This document shows, one piece after another, positions 51,441-64,000 of a stretch of 64,000 nt of DNA; the stretch's first letter is position 1, and the number at the start of each line of letters is the position of its first letter. Below the pieces are notes generated by a model. The model was not told the origin of the DNA. It saw nothing but the letters and a program-made list of their open reading frames with translations, and made no database searches. A program made the position numbers and the translations under genes. The DNA is from Rhynochetos jubatus (Eukaryota > Chordata > Aves > Eurypygiformes > Rhynochetidae), in NCBI GenBank assembly GCA_027574665.1, contig CM050657.1:26390700-26454699 (forward strand), in the 5' to 3' direction.

Positions 51441-54400
51441 CTACGTAAAGAAGAAAGGGGAAAGACATTTCAAGATAGCTTCTACTCTAAGCAAACCCAA
51501 ACTCTGAACTCCTTAAAGCGAGCTGGACAGTAAGTGCTAACATAGGCAGAAGGGATGCCTTAGTCTCTTAAGCCTTCATGGGAGCTAGGAATCCATCAAT
51601 CAAGGTCCGGACTAGTTAAAGAGACACCGCCTAGTATTTCAATTACTTCCTTCTGGAATAAGGCCAAAATACACTAGTTGATGTGAATAGCTACAACAGA
51701 ATCCACTACCTTTTGAAAAACCTCTGAGGAACAAATTGAAAAGTGCTCTCTTAAAGAAAATTTATTTTCCATTATCACATGTACTTATTTGTTATTGAAG
51801 GTCTGCTTGCAAGATTCATGATGCTGAGCTCAGAACAATAAACAATTTATTTTGAGAAATCACATACAAAATGAATGAAGATACAGGAATTACAAGCTAA
51901 TATAGAAAGAATAGGCAGGTCAAATCAGCACTGGGCTTAGTAGCATCCTACAGAGCATCAGCAGTGCTTAATAAAATTAATGTTATACCAGGCTTCTGGT
52001 GCTTCAAAAGGATTTTATTAAGAAACAAAGTACCTGGAAGAAGACTGGGGCTGCTGTCCAAAACCAGTTGTGAGGTCTGATTTTCTATTTCTTTGGCACG
52101 ACTCATCCACAGCCTCACTACCATGGCTGACAACTTCCCTGTACAGAATCAATCAGGGCAGTGACATCAACCAGGTCCAAGCCTCCAGACTGTGGAAAAA
52201 CTCCTGGGAAACATTAAGAGCCTTTTTCCAATACCTGCCAACACTATGGCAGAGGAGAGGAGGAGCTTTTTTCTTTTTCAACATAGAAAGAGCTAGGTAA
52301 GTTGCCAAGTACCACATTTCCATATTCGCTTCAGATTGTTTAATAATGGGCAAATTCTGCCCTCCACTAGACTTCAACAACCCCGAACAACTCTGTCCAA
52401 ATGATACAGGCATAATATTTGACCTAATTGCATTTTAAAGCCCAAAAAGGTTCTTGCACTCTGAGACAGGCCGCTTTTATCTTCGCCCTACCCACACATG
52501 ACACAATACTTCTGACACATTACAAATTTCTGAAGGGTTATTCCTTCCAAACAAGTATCTTCCTTGTTATTTAACCGGGCTGAAGGGCAGTTCACCGTCA
52601 TTTATGACAGAGGCACGGAGACAAGCGAATAGCAATTACTCAGCGTTTGTTAAAACGAAGGCCTCACCTGTAATAATTGCACAGTCACATTTCTTTGCGC
52701 GGGGTCAACCAGAACTCCGGAAGGGAGACTTGCTGATTGACACAAATATGTTTGTATTTCAAAGGGCAAACTACAAAGTCAAGTAAAAGGCAGTGTTTGC
52801 CCAAGAGTTAACTTAGCCATTTGGCATTCTCAAAGAGCTCAACGATCCCATGGAAAAACGTCTCTCCTTGGCTCTGCTACTGTGCGTTTTTATCTCCAAC
52901 TGCAATACAGGTGTGCGGAGAGGTCAAATTCGCATGATCCCTGCAGAAGGCTGGCTAAGACACCTCGCCACAAGAAAGAGGCCTTAATAGCGACCTTTAG
53001 AGAAGCAGAGCCCTATAGTGGGCAGCAGCTCCTTCTCCCCAGCATCCCCACAGTGAGCTGCCAGCTGCTAAAAAACTCAATGCAGGTCAGAGCTACAGGG
53101 GTCCTCTGGCCGTACAGAAGGACAAACCAACATCCAGCCAAACAGAGAAGACAGAAGAGACCTCCTTTCTCACATTTTCATACCCTAATTTGCAGTTCCT
53201 CTTGAACTAAAAGGACCAGTTCTGCACAGTCACTGTTCCAGTGCCGCCTAAGGAGAAGATGTGATACTTAATAAGGTCACGTACTGCGGTTGCGACTGCA
53301 GAATCCCTGTTCAGACAAGGGCAGCTCCTTGCAGTGCTGGATCAGACCCACGGCGCATTTCCTTCAGCCTCTAGAGCCAGCTCTTGCAGTGGACAAGGTC
53401 TCCTGCCCCGGCCTGGTGCCAGGCTGCCCTCCTTGGCAATGCCGTGGCCCCGCTCAATGCTCCTTTCCCTTTGGGACCACCCTACTGCGAGTGACTGTAG
53501 GTGGGTTTTGTTCTCCTTTCTCTCACAAATTCAAGTCCTCTACCTATCTTAAAGCTATAAATGGGTGCTTTCACAGTGCCCACAACCCTTTGAGCTCACT
53601 TTCAAGCTATTGGGTGTGTTAAATTCACAATACCCAAGCAAATTATTTCTGGGTATATTAAAACTGGGTACCAAGTTCATGCCTTCAAAGAGCCACCAAG
53701 AACTTTAGGGTAAATGAACTAAGCGGAAAAAGGATCTGCACATGGGTAGATTCAGCCCAAAAGGATGGAAACAGTCTCACGGGTGATTAGCAATGCACCT
53801 GAAGTTACACACACTGACTTTACCTCTTCACTCCATGCCTGTCAACTTTCCACCCTGCAGACAGGTCTTTGAACCTCAAAGCACTACACAACAACGTACA
53901 TTATCAGCCATGTACATACGTATGCATGCACACCCATCACCCACTACGTTGTCATATCCAGCCTAAAGTCTCGGATCCAGGATTTTAGTCTCGTACGGCT
54001 TTGTCAGAAGCAGTCTAAATTTGGGTCAGCGTGACATAACTGTGTCTGGGACTGGCACAGGAGGACAGTTTCTAATGCACCGTGGGAATGACTTCAGCAA
54101 CAAACTACAAAAAAGTTCTGTGGCATTAAGTGTAACTATTGCTACTCTGAGATTAAATATTACCTGGAAAGTACTCTCATTAACTGCAAAGTCCTTGATT
54201 AATGAGCGGGTGGAGTGTGTACAGGGACCTGGTCCTGATTTCAGCTGTCTTATTAGCTCTACCCTGGACACCTCTGATCACCACAAAAATAAATGAGGAA
54301 ATCCAAGAACTAATTATGAGTGGACAAAACGTGTCAACCTAATAACTGTGTTACGGTACTTCAACAATTAAGGGGAGGTTGGCCGACGCGCAAGATGCAA

Positions 54401-57400
54401 ATACCGAGGCCACTAAAAAGAAACAGCAACAGAATTCAGCTATCTTCGAGCATCTCTGGTGTGCAAGACCACAGGAAGCCTCCCAAGAGATGGTATTTAT
54501 TTCAGAATGGCTCTGGTGCAATTTTGACTGCTGCAATCAGTTGTTTGTTGTTTTAATACTGATGGACACAGGAGGAACCTCCAGTGCACACCTATTCCCA
54601 AGGAGGGGCAGAGGGGCTGTCTCTCCTGCCAGGGCAGAGACATCGAGCACTGCCCAAAGGCCCCAGGGAGGTTCGGCAGAGCGCAGGAGTTTGGCACCCA
54701 GAAAGCCAAGGGCAGGGAGAGCCCTGGAGGGTGCTGCTGCAGGTTTGAAGGCTGCAGACTGCACGCTGGGGAAACCAGAACCATCTTCTTGAGTTTGTCG
54801 GCAAACACAGTTGTAACTAAGCATCTGCTGTACTTATCCAGCAGCCACTGCCCCCAAGCATTTCTGTGAAACAGCAGGGACTACCCACACACCCTCTTTT
54901 TAATTTGTGTTTATTTGGCTCTTGAAAAACCCCAAAGAAATCTTTTTCACGCATCAGCTAAGTACAGCAAAACTGAATACTCCAGCATCTGAAGAAGAGT
55001 TCAGGCAACTTGTGCCCTAGGATTGATCTCCCGTTTCTCCCTACACACTCCCTCTAATCCTCTCCATAATTATTACATGGAGCTGTCTGATCTTCCCAAA
55101 GCTGTCAGTTCTCCCAAATCCATTTTCAAATGGCCAGTCTCTCGAAAGAGGCTGGGCACTGGATCGAGCCATCTCAGCTTGACACAACCCTCGCCACTAC
55201 AGAGGGCTCCCCCAAAACGCATGGTTGCAGCTGGCCGGAGCGAGCAAGGGTCACCCAGACCCAGCCCTGGAAGAGAGCAGCGAGGGGAAGGTATTGATCC
55301 GGTCCTTTTAACATGCTAATCTGCCCAGTGGCTGCTTCAGTCATTGCCAGGCTGGACACTTGAAAAGGAAACTGTTTTCAAAGCAGCCGATGTCTTTTTC
55401 AACTGCAGAAAACACTTAGAACTGAAAACAAATGAGTCCAAGCCCCAAGTTCACAGAAGCTGGTCGGTATTCTTCAGCTCACCAGACAGATGTTTGATGT
55501 ATGGAAAGACAGACTTGTTAATTAATGCTATTAAAGTGTGGCCTGGCAAGAAGCCTCTGGATTTAAAATAAGAAAACCCACACCCTTTAAGTGCTCACTG
55601 GAATATAAAGATAGCCTGTATTAGTATCAAGAAAATTCAGCCATAACCTCTTGGAGCATCCCACTGATTGCCCCCAGTTCCAAGGCTAAAGTCAGCGTTG
55701 GTCTGCAAGCAAGAACAGCTGAACCCAGACGAAGGGAGAGCCTCAGCCACTGAGCTCAGCCTGCTCCTCCGCACCCCGGCCCAGGGCAGCTACCCCCTCT
55801 CCCGGAGGGAATTCGGGATGCCGCTGACCTCCAACCCCTGGCCGCAGGGGACAAAAAGCCCATCGGAAGCCACGGGAGAGGGCAGGCAAACGGCGGGGAG
55901 CCGACTGCCAGCCTGCCGTTGGCTCTGGGGCAGGCAGCACCATGGGAACAGACCTACTCACCCAAACGAGGCACGGAGAGATAACACCAGAAAATACGGA
56001 CAACGTGGAACTTGTTTCCTTGCCACTAAATTGTTAGCTTTATGGGACTTCATGCTGAACGGTATGAAAAAATCCAATTTGCTTTGAAGCGCATTAGTCT
56101 AACATCCTAATTATTGTTTACATTGCCATTTGCCTTCTATTAAGAATTGAATAATTACCCAGCGCTCCATAGTTTAAAAATACAAGCAAACAGGATTATC
56201 TGGGTAATTAAGACACTGTACTGCAGCTTTGTACTGTGGCTGCACAAAGTATTCACATATACAAGCAGAAGCACTAGTTATCGATCGCTTTAGTTCAAAG
56301 GACATTTTAAGGAGCTGCAGCGCGTAAGATGGGCAACTCAGAGAAAGGCGAGCGGTGCCTTGGGATGAGCGTGGAAGGGGAGAAGCTACCTTGCAGCTAG
56401 GACACTAGACTGACTCTTCCCTCTCGTCTCATCCTGATGCCTCTGGGAAAGCTACAGGAGTCTTCTCCCTCCGCCCTCCAGCCGCTGAGCCCAAGAGCAT
56501 CCCTCCTCCTGCCCAGGAGCCCCACCATGCCCAGCCTGCTGAAGCCCCAGGCTCTCAATAAACACAAGGCCTGTTTCCGAGCACGCCTCTTTCAGTGGGT
56601 TTGTATAGATGGACTTAGTTTTACAGATTTCTTTAGCGAGATTTAAACACACACATCTAAACCAGAAGAAAACAGTAGACCAGCAAACGAGTTCTCTAGG
56701 CATCCATGAACAAATGAGCCAAAGACCAACCGTACAGTATGGCGCTTTTTTAAACCTTAATAGCCCATCCATGTTGTACTTTAAACAGCATGACCTCCCC
56801 TTCTGAGTGACTATTAGGACAAAAGCAAAGTTTTTGCACGTTCCTTTGTTGTTTTAAAGAGCCTTTCCTCCATTTAATTACACCACCAGGTTTCACACTG
56901 CGCAGTTTACTACCCCTGTGAAATTACCTTCAAGTTAAACACTAATTGGACATCCAACAAAAACGAAAACCCCCCACAACCTTGTTTTTCCTTCTGGTTT
57001 CTTATAGGATGTAGCCCCAACATGATCAGGGTCCCAATTTCATAGCACTGATTTATAAAGACGCAAAATGAAAAACAGCGCTGTAAAGAAATACAGTACA
57101 TTTGTGCAGCATGTGTTCTAACTTATATCAATAAACCTTTCAACAAATCCGTGCTGAACAAGCCTGTGTTTTGGGAGCATTTAATGAGCCTCAGCCTTAT
57201 TTCAAGCCAAAAGCAATTTTAAGTAAAGTTGAAATAAAGAAAAGTTAAAACAAAAAGAAAGCCACTAAAACCAAAAATAAAATAAAATATGGGTTCTTGT
57301 GTAATCATGAGGCTTAAGAAAGCAGAGCTTTTCTCACAGATTATTTTCTTTCAATAAATGAAGACAGCAGTTCATTCGTGCACATTGACCCAAGTGCTAC

Positions 57401-58574
57401 CAGCCCCTTTTCCCCTCTGCACCCAAGGACGGCCACCGGCCCAGGCCCCTCCTGCCTCCAGCCAGCCAAGCGATGGGCACCACGGTGGGCTGAGCAGGGC
57501 CACCTAACCCTAACCCGCCTAACACGGCGGGTGCCAGCACAGGGCTTCTTCCTGCACATGTGTGCCTTCTCAGAGCGCAGATCCCACCGCCGGGAGATGG
57601 TCCTTCCACCAGCTGGGGCTGAAGCTACGGACAGGCTTTGTGGTCACCGGTGAACACCTAGAGGTGATGAGGGCCTGAGGAGATGAGGGCCTGAGAAATG
57701 GCCCTCCCTGCCCCTTCAGCCCTGGGTTCGTCAACAAGGCTGGGGTTTCAGAGCACGGCGCTATCCCACAGCCTGCTCGGAGTGGGAGAGAGGGCTGCAG
57801 AGATGGGGGAAAAGAGCGCCCGTCCGCCATGGCTAAGACAACACCTCATGGCTAAGAGGAGACCTGAGACACAAGGAGCACACTGTGCAAATATTACACT
57901 AGCTCTTAAACAAAGAGATCAAAAAAAAAAATTAACACAGAAGCCATTTGCATAAAATCCAAATCTTTGAGCTCTGCATAAACAGAAGGAGATTTTGGCT
58001 GGTGTTTCCAAAGGAAGCTCTTATCTCCTTTGTGAAATGGGGAAATGGGTGTGCTGCTTTGCATGAGGGTGTATACAAGAGATGTAAATGAGGAATTTGC
58101 CGCATGCAAAAGGCAAAGCGGCCGACAGCTGCCAGTCCCCATTCACAAGGAGAGCTTCCTTAGTCTCCAGCAGGAGGAAAGAGAAGGGAACCAACGTGTT
58201 TGCTTCCCAGGGAGGCGGAGCAGGCTCTGAATATTCATAAAATGGCCATTTAGTCATGGGAGTGTTAATTGTCTCTGATTCACAAAAAAACGTGTGACCT
58301 CACCTGCTCTCCCCAACATATCAAAAGGATGTGGCATAATGGGACGAAACCAGATAAGATATTTATCTCCAGTTTGGGGGGGGCTTTTTGGTGCCGTCTC
58401 AAAAGACTTGAAGTGTACCGCTGAGCATTTCTTTAATCACTTCTCACAAGGGCAATAAAGACCACGCTCAGCGGAGCATATTATTAGACAGATAATAACC
58501 CTCACCCAGCCAAGATCTAAATACTGAAGTCATCACACACCAGGCGGGTTGTCTGGAAAGTTTTGGTTTGCTTT

Positions 58575-58603
58575 AAAAAAAAAAAAAAAAACAAACAAAC
58601 TAC
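58575..58603 (+). repeat. A-run with CAAA units
   Basis: About 17 A are followed by CAAACAAAC. It is a simple sequence with no attached element that I can recognise. Confidence 0.9.
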
Positions 58604-60105
58604 GCACACCACAACAACTGCACACAAAAACCAGAAGACGGTCTATATGCCCCGCAAATGACTACCCAGACCTGCCATGAAATTCGTACCCCCACAGCGC
58701 CTCATCTGGCTTTCATTCCGAGGACCGTGCTTTTTACTAGTACCACGCAAAATAAGGACCAGATATTGCTCCCCTGCGTACCAGCAGAAATTTCGTTAGG
58801 AATTCGGAAGGAAGCAATCCCCGCCGCCTTTCTCCAAAGGATGCACACAGGGACAATTGCTTGGTGACTGTAGCTTGACTTCTGATGGGGGCCAGGGAGG
58901 AGGAAAGCAACACAGAGCCTGCAGTGGTGTTTAAATTGAGAGATTTTGAAACGCACCAGGTGCTACAAAAATCACAGGAGTCACCCTTGGAAGATCTATT
59001 GAGCTACATGAGAACATAACATAATCAAATCACTCCTTCAGCAAAGAAGGGAACCAACTAAATTGGGTACAGACAGACTGTGTTTCAGTACCACTCCCAT
59101 GCCCCTCCTGGTAGCTTCCGTCTTCTCAGCTCCTTCTAAAACATAACATGTTGAGTCTATGCATTTTTTTTTCCCCCTGCCAAAAATAATCAACCTGAAA
59201 AAAATCCTTCTGGAATCTCAAATCTGTAGTCTTAGTCACTCTTCTGATTACCCTTTTGTGCAGCCAGACTGTTCACCACTGTTATTCTGATTAAAAAAAG
59301 TTGTCTACGACTAAAACAGAAAGTACACACAAATTACTTCACTTCCCCACCCCTACAAATCCCACTATCCAAAAATCTTATCACAGAAAAAAAAATATAA
59401 TTAGACTGTACCCTTCTGATATAAACTGAACTGCTGCTCCCCATGATCACAGCCACTCTTCAAAGCCTCCCAGATAAAAAGAATCTTATCATTCAAATTA
59501 TTACTTCTTAGGGATGCTCTTATCAAAGTTCGAAGGAAAATTCTAAAAACAGCAGTGATATGAAACCAGGACTGAGCCATATTTTAAATGGCACTGGATT
59601 TTCTGCCAATTGGCCAATTCACAACTCAAAAAAGCAAGTGTAGATGAAGACAAAGCTGTTGGCTCTCATAACCTTTACAATATCACAGGAAAAATCTCAA
59701 CTGTCTCACATATTTATACTAAATGGCAGGTCTAAAATTGAGATTTGTAATTTCACAGCATCAAAATCATCACAGATGGCTACAGTCTATTGCTTCTTTA
59801 ATCTGTCTTTTTTCCCTTCCTGCTTATTTCCCCTCCACCCTCTGAGTTAAAGAGATACGTGTTTTATCACAAGGAAGTCCTAGCTAAACCCAAACCACAT
59901 TGTATTAATATGTAACACAACGATTTACATAACAATGATGCATACAAGCAAAGTTTAACATTACTTCATGTCCCAACTTTGCCCTAAAGCACTAATTAGT
60001 TTAGCCCCGAGATGTGCCACTAGTTGGGATAAGTCATGTTCCATCAGCAATATTCTGTATTTTTGCTCCCCTAAATGGATAGCCATTTACACAGGAAGCT
60101 GGGGG

Positions 60106-60155
60106 GAGAAAAAAGGAAAAAAAAACAAACCAACAAAAAAACCCAAAACAACAGC
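60106..60155 (+). repeat. A-rich simple sequence
   Basis: An irregular A-rich tract with GGAAAAAAAAA and CCAACAAAAAAACCC. It has low complexity and no associated element. Confidence 0.8.
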
Positions 60156-63100
60156 AAGTTGGGGTGGTTTTAGCATCACATTCACAGCTACAAATTCAAC
60201 TGTAAGCAAAGAATCAGTGCTCACTTAATGTTTCTACTGATCAGGAGCAATTTTGTGCAACCCCTCCTGTGTACCTTCCCAAAGAAATACGGATTAAACA
60301 TTTAGCTCCTTTTCCTTCCTGCCCTGGGTTTTTGCATATATATACACACGCGGATGTTCAGTAAGACAATTATCATCAATAAAGTCAGCTGGAAAAAACC
60401 CCAGCAATCAGAGGAAGGACAGTTTTCTGTCCTCATACTCAGATACCTCTACACCACTGACACCTTTCTTTTAAACCCATTCAAGGTCAGAGAGTCATTA
60501 ACTCCCACTACAGGAACCACTTTGGATGTGAAGTCACTTCCCATTACTCTTCGACACACACATCAGAAATTAAGCAAAAGCAGCTCAAGGAAAACGTATT
60601 AATTAAAAATCAGAAGGTCGAGCGAACTTGAAGCAGCTTTTAGGGCAAGCCAAGCTCCCGCCGGTCCATCCCAGCACTGCGTGGCAGGAGAGGACAGGGA
60701 GCTCCGACGTCTCCCATGGATCTCCCAACAAGTGCAAAGCCCCGATCCACCGGCCTAAACTATTCCTGCCCACTGAGCTTTTGTCAAACATTTAAGATCT
60801 TAATCAATCCTAACTCTGACCCTAGGATCACAGGGGAAGATGGATGAGGAAACGGACAACCTCTGACCTTCCCTTGTATTTGTCCTGCCACAGTCAACCT
60901 ATTGAAAAACAATTGAGGTGGAACCTGCTCACCAGTCCCAGCCCGGCACCCTTTCACAGCCTTTCCCAAACACCACGTCTCTCCCCCACCCCCAATCCTC
61001 TGCCCCAAAGCGACAGGAATCCTCCTCCCCCCTCCAAAAAAACCTGCCGGAGCAGAACATTTGCTGAACTATGGAGTTAAGTGGGGTAGGAAGAGGGGAG
61101 GCCGCATTCAGCGGTGTCAAAGGCCAAACTGCTTTGACAGCCACGCAAGCGGCGTAGTTCTGCTAAACTTCATGAATTCATAAAGAGGAGCTTCCCGGTA
61201 AACTGTTCTGGCTGGAGAACGGCAAACGCGAGGAAAGGAAACCACAAATAACCGCTGATGAAATGGGTTTAGCGCTTTCAAATTACACACTGGCTCAAAT
61301 CCTCTCAAAACAACTAGTACAGGCCAACTTCACTCTGGAGAACCCAAGAGGCAGATGTTTCTCTCTCCTCTGGAAATACAGCATTATCTGAGCTTCCTTT
61401 CACATGGGAAACAGCGAATTGGGTTTCCCAAGTCCAACCTTCCCAGGTAACAGCTGAGAGCCCGTAGGTAAGTGGAGACTCATCCTCAAGGTCTAATCCA
61501 ACACCACAGAAATAAATAAAAATAAGCATCCCACTGTCACCATTTCCCACTAGCAAAACCTCAAGAGGTTTCCCTTGAGCACCACAGCATTTGTTAGGCA
61601 ATTAGCTTATCGCTTTTGGGGCAATTACGCTGAAAAACGGTAAGTCTGTGTCAAGCAGAGTGACCCAGCACTGACCCAACAGGCCTTTAGGAGAAGGCAG
61701 AATAATCTGCGTGCCATAAACCAAGATGCTTTCCCCCCCCATTCACCACCTCCTCTAACAACCCAGGCTGTAAAGGTGTCAAGAAGCTTTGCCCACAAGT
61801 TATTGAGCTGTTGGAAAGTAAAAGCATCACCCCAGCCACCAATGGCTCTCCCCAGCAGCACCCAGCCAGTACCACAGCCACAGGTCCACATGTTTAACAA
61901 TACACAGGTTTTTCAAGCTTCCATCTCACGGGGTTCCAAAAAACCAGAGTAATTTACCCCAGACAGGATGCCCAGCCATCGTGCTGCTCATCTTTCAGGT
62001 CTCTCTACAGCCCTTGGTAATTTTGTGGCCCATATGGCACACTTGGGCTTTTTCCATATAGCAAAAAACGACCAGAATCAAAGGCCAAAGTTTATACTTA
62101 GCGCTTCTTTCCTGCCAAAACTTAATTTCAGTATATAATAATGAAGTTCATATTGACTGTAAATTATCATTTGAAAGAAATCAAGTAGGACATTCAAGAG
62201 ACACTTCTCTTAGGAGTCTACACAAGAGCAGGCAGTTACTTGCTCTGCTGTCTTGTTCTCAGTCTCAGGATGAAAAAAAATGACCCAGTGAAAAACACAC
62301 CAAGACAGGAAGTAGGGTCACCTGGCTCCAAGGAACCTTTTCAAAAACACGGGTCCAAATCCACTAAGGAGTTGAGCACCTTCAATTCCACACCCAGCAA
62401 AATTAAGCCCACTGACCTGTGCAAGAATCCACACAAGTTTGATCTTAATTTACACTTCTGTGAGCGAAAGTTTAGAAGCTGAGGCTAAAAATATTTTATT
62501 TATGGACTCCCTTCTCTCCTTCCCTAACCTTTTACAACTTCTTCTTCCAGAAAGGGGAGGGGAAAAGAACATAGGGTTTGAGGTTTTTTTTCTCTGTAGG
62601 ATAATCTGTCTTTTATACAAACTTTAATCCCCAATTCTGCAGCACACAGGATGGTGTGTGTGGGAGGGTGGGGTGGAGACTCGGAGCATTTCTGAGAGTA
62701 TCCTAGCACCTCCATTATTAGGCTGACAATAGAGACCCTCTGAGAAATGAAAATATTTAACAAAGGCAGCAGTGTCAAATATCAAAGGGTTATTTAGTGC
62801 TAAAAATTTGCAACAAGTAAAACACCAAAGACTTCCCCTTCCCAAAGCGGGAAAGTAATCCAGCTAAAACTCCCTCCCCAACTGGTTCTTACCCAACCGC
62901 AATAGCAAAAGGAGACGTTGCCATAATTTCCCGTGCCTACCGTTCACTTCGGACAAGACTTTAAAGATTTGTCTCTTTAAGCGACAGTAGCTCGACGGCA
63001 CCGTTTCGCAGTCATTCACATTTTGGTGAGTACCGTGAGCCAATTCAAATTTAGGCGCCTGCTAGAAAATGTGTTTCGCCTTCTGCCCACTATGGCGGCA

Positions 63101-63255
63101 TCATTTGGTTTGCACTGTATAATTCTTAGCCTTGCCACCTGGAGCTACTGGGCTTCTTCATTAAACCCCTCTGTCCCACCGCATCCCACGGGGGCTGCTA
63201 ATTACTGGCTTTCCTCCATTTGCTCTTGTCCCCGATTCAATTATGCGTTCAACTA

Positions 63256-64000
<745 letters not shown>

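Noticed and set aside
53330-53420. GTGCTGGATCAGACCCACGG, similar to the start of another old amniote LINE end
   Set aside because: The similarity covers only about 20 bases and the following sequence does not continue it clearly.
57503-57515. CTAACCCTAACCC, a telomere-like repeat
   Set aside because: Only about two units; a chance match in C-rich sequence, too short to be an interstitial telomere.

Overview
The window is vertebrate nuclear DNA, almost certainly from a bird. It lies inside one large protein-coding gene on the minus strand. The three coding exons match the Eph receptor tyrosine kinase EPHA4 (close to the chicken and human forms as I remember them). The bird assignment comes from several CR1 LINE copies ending in the ATTCTATG-type tail, a solo LTR of a kind familiar from bird genomes, few other interspersed repeats, and the EPHA4 sequence itself.

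Layout along the minus strand, from high to low coordinates: end of intron 2 (63955-64000); exon 3 (63291-63954, 664 bp, most of the ephrin-binding domain and the start of the cysteine-rich region); intron 3 (27001-63290, 36.3 kb); exon 4 (26845-27000, 156 bp, EGF-like part of the cysteine-rich region); intron 4 (9831-26844, 17.0 kb); exon 5 (9492-9830, 339 bp, first fibronectin type III repeat); and the first 9.5 kb of intron 5 (1-9491). All splice sites are GT/AG. Exon phases agree across every junction (0-1, 1-1, 1-1). About 98% of the window is intron.

The introns hold at least six CR1 fragments. One joins the end of ORF1 (esterase domain) directly to the reverse-transcriptase end of ORF2. 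There is one solo LTR with a second LTR inserted inside it, and both have visible 5-bp target-site duplications. There are also two worn tRNA-SINE (MIR-like) relics, several half-palindromic ancient amniote repeat relics, simple repeats and A-runs, and a few CpG-rich or AT-rich unique blocks that could be regulatory. I see no second gene, no RNA gene, no CRISPR array and no operon-like system. Nearly all other open reading frames are short chance frames in intron DNA.

The observations most worth checking are: a pair of closely similar CR1 copies in opposite orientation flanking the 156-bp exon 4, which could affect its circularisation or skipping; the LTR-in-LTR insertion; the rearranged CR1; and two CpG-rich blocks near exons 5 and 4. 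I did not find a convincing new biological system.
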